Below, piece after piece: positions 34,507 to 43,578 of a stretch of DNA of 64,000 nt. The stretch comes from Citrifermentans bemidjiense Bem (lineage in GTDB: Bacteria; Desulfobacterota; Desulfuromonadia; Geobacterales; Geobacteraceae). The stretch lies in the NCBI RefSeq assembly GCF_000020725.1, contig NC_011146.1, positions 1,301,501 through 1,365,500 on the forward strand, read 5' to 3'. The position numbers and the translations under genes were made by a program. The stretch's first letter is position 1, and each line of letters opens with the position of its first letter. The notes below the pieces were generated by a model. That model searched no databases, was not told where the DNA came from, and saw only the letters and a program-made list of their open reading frames with translations.

Positions 34507-37500
34507 ATGAAGAGCTACCGCAGACCTGGATATGGCAATCTCCGAACGATCCTTACTTTGGTGCTGTTCGGCGTTGTGATGTTCACTGCATCGCTGGCGC
34601 TGGCCGCGCCCCAGTACGACCTTAAGTGCGACGATTGCCATACCATGCCTCCGCTCGACTCTCTGACGGGGCAGCGTGAGCCGGATGCCGGTTCGATTCG
34701 CGGCAATCACCAGACCCATGCCGGAAGCACGGCTGACAGCTGCGCCAAGTGTCACGGGCCGCAGGTGACCAGCACCGGGCATCGCGACGGGGTCATTCAG
34801 GTGCGGCAGGATCTGAACGGCCGCGCCGGAGCGAGCTACAGCAGGGGGTTCTTCAACCAGACCTCCGTCCCCCCGGCAAACCTTGGGACCTGCTCCAACG
34901 TCAACTGCCATTTCGAGACGGTGACCCCCGAATGGGGCACGCCGGCTCTGGGTGAGCCTTTCGGCACCTCCTGCGCGACTTGCCACAAGGCCGTTCCCGA
35001 CAGTTACGCACATACTAAACACCTGGCGTTGTACGGCAGCGACCTTACCGTCTGCGCCAAGTGCCATATCGACCACACCCAGGAAGCGAAGCCGTTCCAG
35101 CACGCCACCAGCGCAGGGCGGAACATAGCCGTGACCGTCGGCTCCTATGCCGGGTCCAACTTCGCTTACCTCCCCAGCCAGTCCGCCACCAGGGTTGTGG
35201 GGAGCTGCTCCAACCTTTACTGCCACAGCTCAGGGCAAAGCGCCACCGGCGGACCGCTTGGCGCCGGCGACTACAGCGCCCCGCGCTGGAGCGACCCGGC
35301 TACCGGCGCCTGCAACACCTGCCACAAGACCTCTGCGCTTGCCTCCGGTAGCCACAGCAGCCACTTGGCCTCCAACGGCGACTGCGGCAAGTGCCATGTC
35401 AACGCAACTGCGACAAGCTACACGGCGCCGACCCACGTGGACGGCAGCATCGACGTGGGCCTGGGCGGGTACGACAAGGCAGGCGCCCCGGGCAACGGCT
35501 ACGGCAGCTGCTCCAACGCAACCTGCCACCAGAGCCCCTACGGCACGCAGGCCACACCGTCCCCGCAGTGGGGCCAGAGTGCCGGCTGCAGCGCCTGCCA
35601 CAACAACGCCGGCGCCTTCGCCGCCAACGGCGCGCCCGACACCGGTAGCCACGGCAAGCACATGGCGCTTGTGGGCTCGGCCTGCAACCAGTGCCATGAC
35701 GGCGCGGTCAAAAACACAAGCGGCGGGCTCAGCCACGCCAACGGCACTGTCGAAGTAGCCAACGACTACATAGGCTCTCCGGTGCAAAAGCACGCGCCGG
35801 GAACCTATACCGGGAGCTGCTCCTCCGCCTCCTGCCACGCCGACCCCTACGGCCCGCTGCCGATTCAGTCGCCGGTGTGGGGGCAAAATTCCGGCTGCGC
35901 GGCCTGCCACCGCGGCGCCGGCGCCTTCACCGCCACAGGCGCGCCGGCAACCGGCAGCCACGACAAGCACATGGCCCTCCCCGGGACCGGCTGCGGCGTA
36001 TGCCACTCCGGCGCGGTCAGCGGCGTCTCCGGCGGCCTGACCCACGCCAATACCAAGGTGGACGTCAGCAACTACTCGCTCTCCCCGGTTGACAAACACC
36101 CGATCGGGACCTACGGCGGCACCTGCTCCAACTCCTGCCATGCCGACGGCAACGGAAAGCAGTCCCAGACCCCGGTCTGGGGCGGGAACATGCCGGCAAA
36201 CTGCAGCGGTTGCCACGGCGGCGCGGCAGGCCTCGATACCGTCGCCATCTCGACCGGCAAGCACCGCTCCCACATGAACAACTACACGACCATGGGGCGT
36301 GACAACAACCTCATGTGCGCCGAGTGCCACGCGAAGACGGTTTCGCTTGCCAGCAACACCGTGATCACCGGCACCAGCCACTCCAACAGCTTCAAAGACT
36401 ACTCCGGCGTCAAGGCGGGGGGGAGCGCCAACTACGATACCTCTAGCGGCATCTGCTCCAACGTCTACTGCCACAGCTCCGGCCAGGCCACCCCGGTCTT
36501 TGCCAGCATGACCGGCTCCAAGAACTGGCGCGGCGACGCCAAGCTCTCCTGCAACGGCTGCCACGGCAAGACCGCCAACGCAACCTGGGTCAGCGCTGCA
36601 GGTGCTCCTAACTACGCCAACAAGTACGACGGCACGCTGAAGACCGCCAACAGCCACGAAAAACACACGGCGAACATGACCGACTCGACCGGTTGCGCCA
36701 ACTGCCACAGCTCGACCGTCGACAGCGGCGTCGCCGGCAAGATGCGCGACTACTCTTCCAATCACTTGAACCGCGTCCGCGACGTCGACTTCAAGGTGGG
36801 CGGAACCTACACCGAGGCGAACAAGAGCTGCGCCACCTACTGCCACAGCAACGTCCAGGGGGCCAGCGGCACCGGCCAGCCCACCGTCTTCGGAAATCCC
36901 GTCTGGGGCGCCAACGGCACCCTTACCTGCGGCAGCTGCCATAGCAACATGGCGACCCTGCAGGAAACCGCGCAAGACCTGACCCTGGGTAGCCACAAGC
37001 GCCACACCGTGGACAGCGCCTACAGCTGCTCCGTCTGCCACGGCGCCGGCAACTCCGCAAGCACCACCGGCCCCTCGCACGCCAACGGTACCATCAACCT
37101 CTCATTCACCGACAAGGGGACCGGCACCACCTACTCCCAGGCCCTGGATAACACCCCGGGCAACGGGTACGGCACCTGCTCCACCAGCGCCTGCCATGGC
37201 CGCGCAACCCGCAACTGGGGGGTCTCCACCACGCTTCCCACCTGCGAGAAGTGCCACGGCTCGGCGAACACCGCCCAGACCAGCGCGACCTTCAAGGACA
37301 CAGCAGGTAGCCCCACAGGCCCCTACGTCGGGACCCACGTCTCGCACCTTGCGGGCACCCACAACTACTCCAACCCGATCACCTGCGACCAGTGCCACAA
37401 GGTCCCGGGGACGGTCGATGCGCAAGGGCACATGGACGGCGTCCCCGCCGCTCTCACTTGGGGCACGCTCGCCACCCATCCGAGCTACGCCGGCGGCGTG

Positions 37501-38871
37501 GCAGGCGCAGCCATGGTACCCGGGTACGATCAGGCAACGCGCACCTGCAACAACACCTACTGCCACGCGGGTGTCAGGAAGACCTCCGACGGCACAGCCC
37601 AGGGGACCGGCGCCAGCCCGGGCTGGAACGACCCGGCTTACCTCGGCGGCACCGGCTGCAACAAGTGCCACATGAATCCGCCGGCGTACCCGCACTCGGC
37701 GAGCACGAACTGCTCCGCCTGCCATAACCACGTGGCGCAGTCCAACGTCGCCTTCACTGACAAGAGCAAGCATATGGACGGCATCGTAGAAGTGACCGTC
37801 GACGACTGCCTCGGCTGCCACTCTTCGACCAACCTCTGCGCACCGGGCGACCCGACCTGCGTCAATAAGGAGCTGGTCGGGGCGCACAAGTTCCACACCG
37901 ACGCCGAACTGTTCCTGGCGGGCAAGAAGCTCTCCGCCGGCGACTTCATCGACACCTCGTGGATCTACGGGATCGTGTACAAGGACGGCTTCCCGAAATA
38001 CGGCTGCGGCTTCTGCCATCCGATGGATTCCGGTACCCACAAGAACTCCACCGTCGAACTCGACCTCGACCCGAGCCACAGCCTGGCCGGCACCGTCAAG
38101 ACCAAGAACAAGGCGGGCGGCCCGTGGGTGATGAGCTACACCATGGGAAGCAGCGTGGTCTGCAACAACGTCTACTGCCACTCCAACGGCTATGTCTCAG
38201 AGACAACGCAGCAGTACCAGTTCCAGACCACTCCGGACTGGTACGCGGTGGACCCGTGGGGAAGCGTAGACAAGTGCTCGCAGTGCCACGGCAACTCGCC
38301 TAACTCCGGCGGCAAGGAAGGTTCGGCGGCTCACGCTCGCCACGTAGTCGGCAACCACTACAACGACATCTTCGACGGCTACAGCGCCAGGATCGCCGTT
38401 GCAGGCGCGCCGGGCTCAGGCGCCGCCCACGGCGACCCGGCCACCTCGACGACCTTCAACTGCAACCTGTGCCACAACGCGACCGTCGCGGTCTCCTTCA
38501 ACGACAAAGGTAGCGTCTGCTCAAGCTGCCACGTGACCGCCGGCTCCGCTCCGCTCAAAGGGAACCTGCAGGTCCTGGCCACCAGCCAGACCCACATCAA
38601 CGGCGACGTCGACGTGGTATTCATGAGTCCGTTCAATGTGAAGTCCAAGGCGCAGCTCAGGATGGGCGTCGAGGCAGTCCAGTCGGTGTACACCTCCTGG
38701 ACCCGCGTGAACGGTTACAAGACCGCCACTTCCTACGACCAGGCCCGGACCACTCCGAGCTACGTCGGCGGTACCTGCTCCACCGTCGCCTGCCACAACG
38801 GCACGCAAATGGAGTGGCGCACCAAGGGGCCGCTGGCCTGTGCAGCCTGCCACATCGGGCTGCCGCAATAG
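34507..38871 (+). CDS. Giant multiheme cytochrome, 26 CXXCH plus 11 variant motifs
   Basis: A 1454-residue protein with signal peptide ending ALA|AP and AGAAGGAG before the ATG. I count 26 CXXCH, nine CX4CH (for example CSNVNCH, CSNLYCH, CNNTYCH, CSTVACH) and two CX3CH (CSNSCH, CATYCH), 37 candidate heme sites. The pattern repeats with a 100-130-residue period: CX4CH, a Trp-containing 'P.W' segment, CXXCH, then 'GSH..H' and another CXXCH. The central part contains two near-identical modules around 'GCSACHNNAGAF' and 'GCAACHRGAGAF', each followed by 'SH.KHMAL'. It is preceded by the A/T-rich region, so it may start its own transcript. Confidence 0.94.
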   Translation: MKSYRRPGYGNLRTILTLVLFGVVMFTASLALAAPQYDLKCDDCHTMPPLDSLTGQREPDAGSIRGNHQTHAGSTADSCAKCHGPQVTSTGHRDGVIQVRQDLNGRAGASYSRGFFNQTSVPPANLGTCSNVNCHFETVTPEWGTPALGEPFGTSCATCHKAVPDSYAHTKHLALYGSDLTVCAKCHIDHTQEAKPFQHATSAGRNIAVTVGSYAGSNFAYLPSQSATRVVGSCSNLYCHSSGQSATGGPLGAGDYSAPRWSDPATGACNTCHKTSALASGSHSSHLASNGDCGKCHVNATATSYTAPTHVDGSIDVGLGGYDKAGAPGNGYGSCSNATCHQSPYGTQATPSPQWGQSAGCSACHNNAGAFAANGAPDTGSHGKHMALVGSACNQCHDGAVKNTSGGLSHANGTVEVANDYIGSPVQKHAPGTYTGSCSSASCHADPYGPLPIQSPVWGQNSGCAACHRGAGAFTATGAPATGSHDKHMALPGTGCGVCHSGAVSGVSGGLTHANTKVDVSNYSLSPVDKHPIGTYGGTCSNSCHADGNGKQSQTPVWGGNMPANCSGCHGGAAGLDTVAISTGKHRSHMNNYTTMGRDNNLMCAECHAKTVSLASNTVITGTSHSNSFKDYSGVKAGGSANYDTSSGICSNVYCHSSGQATPVFASMTGSKNWRGDAKLSCNGCHGKTANATWVSAAGAPNYANKYDGTLKTANSHEKHTANMTDSTGCANCHSSTVDSGVAGKMRDYSSNHLNRVRDVDFKVGGTYTEANKSCATYCHSNVQGASGTGQPTVFGNPVWGANGTLTCGSCHSNMATLQETAQDLTLGSHKRHTVDSAYSCSVCHGAGNSASTTGPSHANGTINLSFTDKGTGTTYSQALDNTPGNGYGTCSTSACHGRATRNWGVSTTLPTCEKCHGSANTAQTSATFKDTAGSPTGPYVGTHVSHLAGTHNYSNPITCDQCHKVPGTVDAQGHMDGVPAALTWGTLATHPSYAGGVAGAAMVPGYDQATRTCNNTYCHAGVRKTSDGTAQGTGASPGWNDPAYLGGTGCNKCHMNPPAYPHSASTNCSACHNHVAQSNVAFTDKSKHMDGIVEVTVDDCLGCHSSTNLCAPGDPTCVNKELVGAHKFHTDAELFLAGKKLSAGDFIDTSWIYGIVYKDGFPKYGCGFCHPMDSGTHKNSTVELDLDPSHSLAGTVKTKNKAGGPWVMSYTMGSSVVCNNVYCHSNGYVSETTQQYQFQTTPDWYAVDPWGSVDKCSQCHGNSPNSGGKEGSAAHARHVVGNHYNDIFDGYSARIAVAGAPGSGAAHGDPATSTTFNCNLCHNATVAVSFNDKGSVCSSCHVTAGSAPLKGNLQVLATSQTHINGDVDVVFMSPFNVKSKAQLRMGVEAVQSVYTSWTRVNGYKTATSYDQARTTPSYVGGTCSTVACHNGTQMEWRTKGPLACAACHIGLPQ

Positions 38872-38939
38872 GGGGGCATGACCGTGTATCAAAACGAAGA
38901 CAACCATGACACATCGAGTGCAAAGGCAGGTGAATTAGC

Positions 38940-41900
38940 ATGGGAAAAGTGATCGTTAAAAATATCAAGGGCATGGGATGGGGCGCGAGAACCTGCCTGA
39001 TCGCGGTGTTTACCCTGTTGGCGGTCGTGCTCTGCTTGCAGATGCGCGACGCCAGGGACGCCCAGGCGGCGGTAGCGGTACAGACCCAGTGGGCCATCAT
39101 CGGGACCGGCAGCACCTCGACGCTGCCCGCCATGACGCTGGCCAAGGGGGCGGGGAACAACCGCTTGCTGGTGGTGAAGGTGGTGGCCGAGTACAGCACG
39201 GCCATCAGCACCTTCACCCCGACCGTCAGCTACGGCGGACAGGCCCTGACCAAGATCGTGGCGACCGACACCACGAGCCGCCAGAAGGTCTGGTTCGGGT
39301 ACCTGAACGAGGCCAAGATCGTGGCGGCCACAGGGACCACCCCGAGCATAACGGTCAGCTGGAACTCGACGCCGCAGTCCGGTGTCGGCCTTTCGGCAGC
39401 CTTCTACTCTAACGTGAACCAGGCGACGCCTACCACCGGTTCCCGTGCGGTGGCCTCGGATACCTCCGCGACGACACCGACTAGCGGCACCGTAAGCGTC
39501 ACAGCCGGCGGCACGGCCATCTACGGCTCCAACCTGAACGGCGCCTTGGTCGCGAGCGTGCCGACAGGTTACACCGAGCACTTCGACACCGCGAACAGCA
39601 CCCTTTACCAGGACGCGGTCGGCTCCAAGCCGATCACGGTAAGCGGCACGGAAAACCCGCTCCCGACCTGGACCTCCGCGCGCTACGGTTTCGCCGTGAT
39701 CGGGCTTAACCCCGCCACCACGACGCTCGGCGCCGGCGTCGCAGGGAGCTCGATCAACGTGGCACCCGGAGCGACCGCGCAGAAGCTCGATGGCTTCTCG
39801 CTGGTGACCGGTTCCGCCGGGACCACCGATTCGGTGACCGGCCTGACCGTCACCACCACCAACAACGCGGCCATCGCCAGCTTGTCGATCCAGAACGAGG
39901 CGGGCACCACCACCTACTTCACCGCGGTCAACAACCCCGGCTCCAACACCTGGAACTTCAGCGGCGGCACACCGATCCCGGTGACCAACACGGCCGCCAA
40001 CTACAAGATAGTGGCGACCTACAAGAGCCGTGCGGCCGGCGCTCCGGCGGGGCTCACCGCCACCACGGCCGTCGTGTCCGCCATCACCAGCGGCAACGTG
40101 ATGACCGGAAGCGACGCGGTCGACACCACGCTGACCCTCTCCAACGTCCACGCCGCCTCCACCTGGGGCACGAACAGCTCGACCAGTTCCAGCATCACCC
40201 TGAACTGGAGCTACGGCACGGCGGGGCAGAGCGTGGTAATCGTCCGCTATACTGCCAATACCGACACCACCAAGCCCGCGGACGGCAAAACCTATGTCGC
40301 GGGAGTCGACACCCTCGGCACCGGTACCGTCCGCTACGTCGGCAACCTCTCCACCTTCACCGACAACGTTGGCCTCCAGACCGGGACCACCTACTACTAT
40401 AAGATCTTCGAATACGACGGCTACGTTAACTACTACAACGCGAGCGACGTCTGGACAGGGCCTCTTAAGCTCCTCATCTCCGACGCCGTCGCGCCGAGCG
40501 TGAACCCGGGCTTCGCCGCCAAAACCCCGGGGAACACCCTGGCCGTTCCGATCACAGCCGGTTCCTTCGTCGGCACCGACAACGTCGGCGGAAGCGGGGT
40601 CTCCGGCTACCTGATCACCACCAACAACACCAGGCCTGCACCCAGCGATCCGGGGTGGACTGCCACGGCGCCTGCGAGCTACACCGTCGCCGCGGCAGGT
40701 ACCTACACCCTCTATCCCTGGGTCAAGGATGCCGCCGGGAACGTTTCGGATCCCTACGGCGCTCCGGTGTCGGTAGTGGTGGACATGACCGCTCCTACCG
40801 TCGCCACCTTCACCGTCAACGCCCAGACCAACAGCCGCAACATCCCCATCGGCGGGATCACCGGCACTGACGTCGGCACCAACGTCGCGGCCTACCTGAT
40901 CACCTCCACCAGCACCCAGCCCGCAGCAGGCGCTGCCGGCTGGAGCGGCACCGCGCCTGCCACCTTCCCGGTGGCAGCTGACGGGACCTACACCCTCTAC
41001 CCTTGGGTGAAGGACGCAGCGGGGAACGTCTCCGCCGTTTCCGGACTGACCCGCTCGGTGCAGGTCGATACCGTCGCCCCGAGTGGCCTTTTGGCCGTCT
41101 CCCCCGCCGACGCTTCCATCGACCAGCCGCTCAATACGACGCTGCAGTGCACCACCGCCACCGACGCAGGCGTAGGGAACGTCAGCTACTACTTCGCCAT
41201 CAACGACGGCGCCGCCTACTCGACGAACAGCGGTTGGATCGCCTCCACCTCGTGGGCGCCCGCAGGTCTTGTCGCAGGCACCACCTACACCTGGACCGTC
41301 ACGGCTCGCGACGGCGTGGGTAACTCGGCCTCCGACGCGCCCAGGACCTTCACCACGGCCGCGGCCTGCGTCCGTAACGATCCGACCGTCACCCTCTTGA
41401 CCCCGACCGGCGGCATCGCTTCCACCATCTCCGTCGATGGCGGGACCTCGGTCTACAACCTCAAAGTGGTCAACAACGACTACGGCGGGTGCGGCTCCAC
41501 CACCTTCAACCTCGGCGTGTCCGATACCGATGTCGGGGCCGTCTTCGATCCGCCGACCGTTGCGGTCCCCTCGGTCAACCTCGCCCCGGGCGCACAGACC
41601 ACCGCGACCGTGACCGTCAAGGCCACCGTGGACCACTTAAGCGGCTCCGGCAAGACCCGCGCCTTCACCGTCGCCGACCTGTACCATGCCGCGGTGACGA
41701 CCGGCGACGTGCAGACCACCCTCAACGTGGTGAGCTGCACCAAGAAGACGCCGCTTCTCATCGTGGGGCCGGATTCCGGCTATCTTAACCGCGGCGGCAG
41801 CATGACCTACACGGTATCGGTGAAGAACACCGACTCGGGTAGCGGCTGCACCCCGGTCACCTACAACCTCGCTATTCCGTCGGAGACCAACACGACGGAC

Positions 41901-43553
41901 TTCAACGCCTCGTCCTTCAGCGCTCCGAGCCTGGTCCTCAACTCCGGCCAGATCGGTTCGGTGACCCTCACCGTCAGCGCCAAGTCGACGGCGGCGAAGA
42001 ACGTGGTCAATAAAACCACCGTGGCCGCCTCGGCGGCTCTGCATACCGCGCCGGCCAACGTTGCGGTCAACTCGACCGTCAACAACCCGATGCTGCACAA
42101 CTCCGACAGCACCGGCTCCACCAAGTGGAGCGCCAACGGCGGCTGGGGTATCCCGAGCGCCCGATACGGCGAATTCGACTGCACCACCTGCCACGTGCAG
42201 GGCGGGGCGGCCACCAGGAACGTGAACAGGATCCGCGAAACGGTCACCGCTCCCGATACAGCCAAGGGGCAGCTCCCGGGCGCCGGACAAGCGATCAACT
42301 ACAGAAGGACCGCCGGTATCAACGGGACGCAGCCGGTACCGGGCTGGGATTCCGGGGCAACCCCCAGGGTCTCTTCCGGCAAGATCTGTGAGGTCTGTCA
42401 CACCTACGACGCCACCGGCGCCAACGGTACCAAGGCGCACCCGTTTGCCACCACCGCGACCTTGGGCAACCACTTCGGCACCGACGGCAGGGACTGCATC
42501 GACTGCCATAAACACGGCAAAGGCTTCAGCGTCAAGGGGCTTGGCTGCACCGGCTGCCACGGCACCGAGACCGCGACCATCACCCCGGATAACCGCTACG
42601 TGGTGGCTCCGCCCAGAAACGCCTCTGGCCTGAACGGTACCGCGGCCGGCATCGGCCAGGTGAGCAACGACCCGAAGGTCGGGGCGCACCAGACCCACCT
42701 GAAGGGGACCCTCGGTTTCAGCAACTACTCGACGATCGATTACCGCTGCCAGGCCTGCCATGGCCCGCTGCCGACCAACTTCGACCATATAAACTCGAAC
42801 TCCACCCCCGCGTTCCAGGGGCTGGCCACCAAAAACGGCGCCATGACCGCCAGCTACAGCGGCACCACGTGCAACAACACCTACTGCCACAACCCGGCAG
42901 GGGCCGGCGGAACGCTTCTGGCCGCCAACTCAGGGACCGCTGTGTTCCCCTCCTGGACCAGCGCGAGCTACGTGGCAGGCGGCGCCAAGTCGGTCGCCAA
43001 CTGCAGCGTCTGCCACAAGGTCCCGGGCGTCACCGGCTTCCAGCCTGCGGGAACCCACTCGGGGATGAACACCGACACCACCGACTGTTCCGGCTGCCAC
43101 GGCCATAACGGCGACGCAACCGGCACCGTGGCAGGGAAGAGGCACATGGACGGCATCAAGTGGGGCTCCGGCAACTGCGACAGCTGCCACGGCTACGATG
43201 TCGGCACCTGGGCTTCGTTCCCCGAGCGCTCCGGCGTGATAACCGGCAAAGGCGCCCACGAGAAGCACATCGCTTACCTCAAGACGCGCTACAACGTGGT
43301 GCTGACCCCGACCGCCGACGCCTTCGGAGTCGGTTCCTCGTGGACAGCGGTCTGCGGTGTGTGCCATAATGGCGCCGCCCACGACATGGGCGAAGCCATC
43401 CCCGGCACCGGGCGCACCATCTCCATTACGCCGGCCCGCCAGTTCGGCGGACTGCTGCCGGTCTACAACGGCATCGTCGGGACAGCGTCGGCGACCAAGC
43501 CGAAGACCTGTTCGAACGTAGATTGCCACTACAAAGAGACGCCGTCCTGGTAG
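38940..43553 (+). CDS. Ig/FnIII-like beta-sandwich protein fused to a C-terminal multiheme cytochrome
   Basis: A 1537-residue protein with a signal sequence (to about residue 44, QAA|VA) and AGGTGA before the ATG. Residues about 45-1060 have no heme motif: a beta-rich N-terminal domain, a FnIII-like segment ('ITLNWSYGTAGQSVVIVRYT', 'TTYYYKIFEYD'), two Ig-like repeats each with 'GTYTLYPWVKDAAGNVS', and further sandwich domains. Residues about 1075-1537 form the cytochrome: nine CXXCH and two CX4CH (CNNTYCH, CSNVDCH). Such sandwiches usually bind surfaces or carbohydrates, so the protein may anchor hemes at the cell surface or to a mineral or partner. It lies 68 bases after the 37-motif cytochrome. 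Confidence 0.92.
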   Translation: MGKVIVKNIKGMGWGARTCLIAVFTLLAVVLCLQMRDARDAQAAVAVQTQWAIIGTGSTSTLPAMTLAKGAGNNRLLVVKVVAEYSTAISTFTPTVSYGGQALTKIVATDTTSRQKVWFGYLNEAKIVAATGTTPSITVSWNSTPQSGVGLSAAFYSNVNQATPTTGSRAVASDTSATTPTSGTVSVTAGGTAIYGSNLNGALVASVPTGYTEHFDTANSTLYQDAVGSKPITVSGTENPLPTWTSARYGFAVIGLNPATTTLGAGVAGSSINVAPGATAQKLDGFSLVTGSAGTTDSVTGLTVTTTNNAAIASLSIQNEAGTTTYFTAVNNPGSNTWNFSGGTPIPVTNTAANYKIVATYKSRAAGAPAGLTATTAVVSAITSGNVMTGSDAVDTTLTLSNVHAASTWGTNSSTSSSITLNWSYGTAGQSVVIVRYTANTDTTKPADGKTYVAGVDTLGTGTVRYVGNLSTFTDNVGLQTGTTYYYKIFEYDGYVNYYNASDVWTGPLKLLISDAVAPSVNPGFAAKTPGNTLAVPITAGSFVGTDNVGGSGVSGYLITTNNTRPAPSDPGWTATAPASYTVAAAGTYTLYPWVKDAAGNVSDPYGAPVSVVVDMTAPTVATFTVNAQTNSRNIPIGGITGTDVGTNVAAYLITSTSTQPAAGAAGWSGTAPATFPVAADGTYTLYPWVKDAAGNVSAVSGLTRSVQVDTVAPSGLLAVSPADASIDQPLNTTLQCTTATDAGVGNVSYYFAINDGAAYSTNSGWIASTSWAPAGLVAGTTYTWTVTARDGVGNSASDAPRTFTTAAACVRNDPTVTLLTPTGGIASTISVDGGTSVYNLKVVNNDYGGCGSTTFNLGVSDTDVGAVFDPPTVAVPSVNLAPGAQTTATVTVKATVDHLSGSGKTRAFTVADLYHAAVTTGDVQTTLNVVSCTKKTPLLIVGPDSGYLNRGGSMTYTVSVKNTDSGSGCTPVTYNLAIPSETNTTDFNASSFSAPSLVLNSGQIGSVTLTVSAKSTAAKNVVNKTTVAASAALHTAPANVAVNSTVNNPMLHNSDSTGSTKWSANGGWGIPSARYGEFDCTTCHVQGGAATRNVNRIRETVTAPDTAKGQLPGAGQAINYRRTAGINGTQPVPGWDSGATPRVSSGKICEVCHTYDATGANGTKAHPFATTATLGNHFGTDGRDCIDCHKHGKGFSVKGLGCTGCHGTETATITPDNRYVVAPPRNASGLNGTAAGIGQVSNDPKVGAHQTHLKGTLGFSNYSTIDYRCQACHGPLPTNFDHINSNSTPAFQGLATKNGAMTASYSGTTCNNTYCHNPAGAGGTLLAANSGTAVFPSWTSASYVAGGAKSVANCSVCHKVPGVTGFQPAGTHSGMNTDTTDCSGCHGHNGDATGTVAGKRHMDGIKWGSGNCDSCHGYDVGTWASFPERSGVITGKGAHEKHIAYLKTRYNVVLTPTADAFGVGSSWTAVCGVCHNGAAHDMGEAIPGTGRTISITPARQFGGLLPVYNGIVGTASATKPKTCSNVDCHYKETPSW

Positions 43554-43578
43554 TTTCCAGCGGGGGGAGGCAGATAGA

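Noticed and set aside
35230-37080. A 616-residue open frame on the minus strand opposite the 37-motif cytochrome
   Set aside because: Shadow frame; the plus strand holds the regular heme motifs.
38889-41636. A 915-residue open frame on the minus strand opposite the Ig/cytochrome fusion gene
   Set aside because: Gly/Val/Arg/Asp-rich translation without domains or ribosome site; it mirrors the high third-position GC of the real gene.
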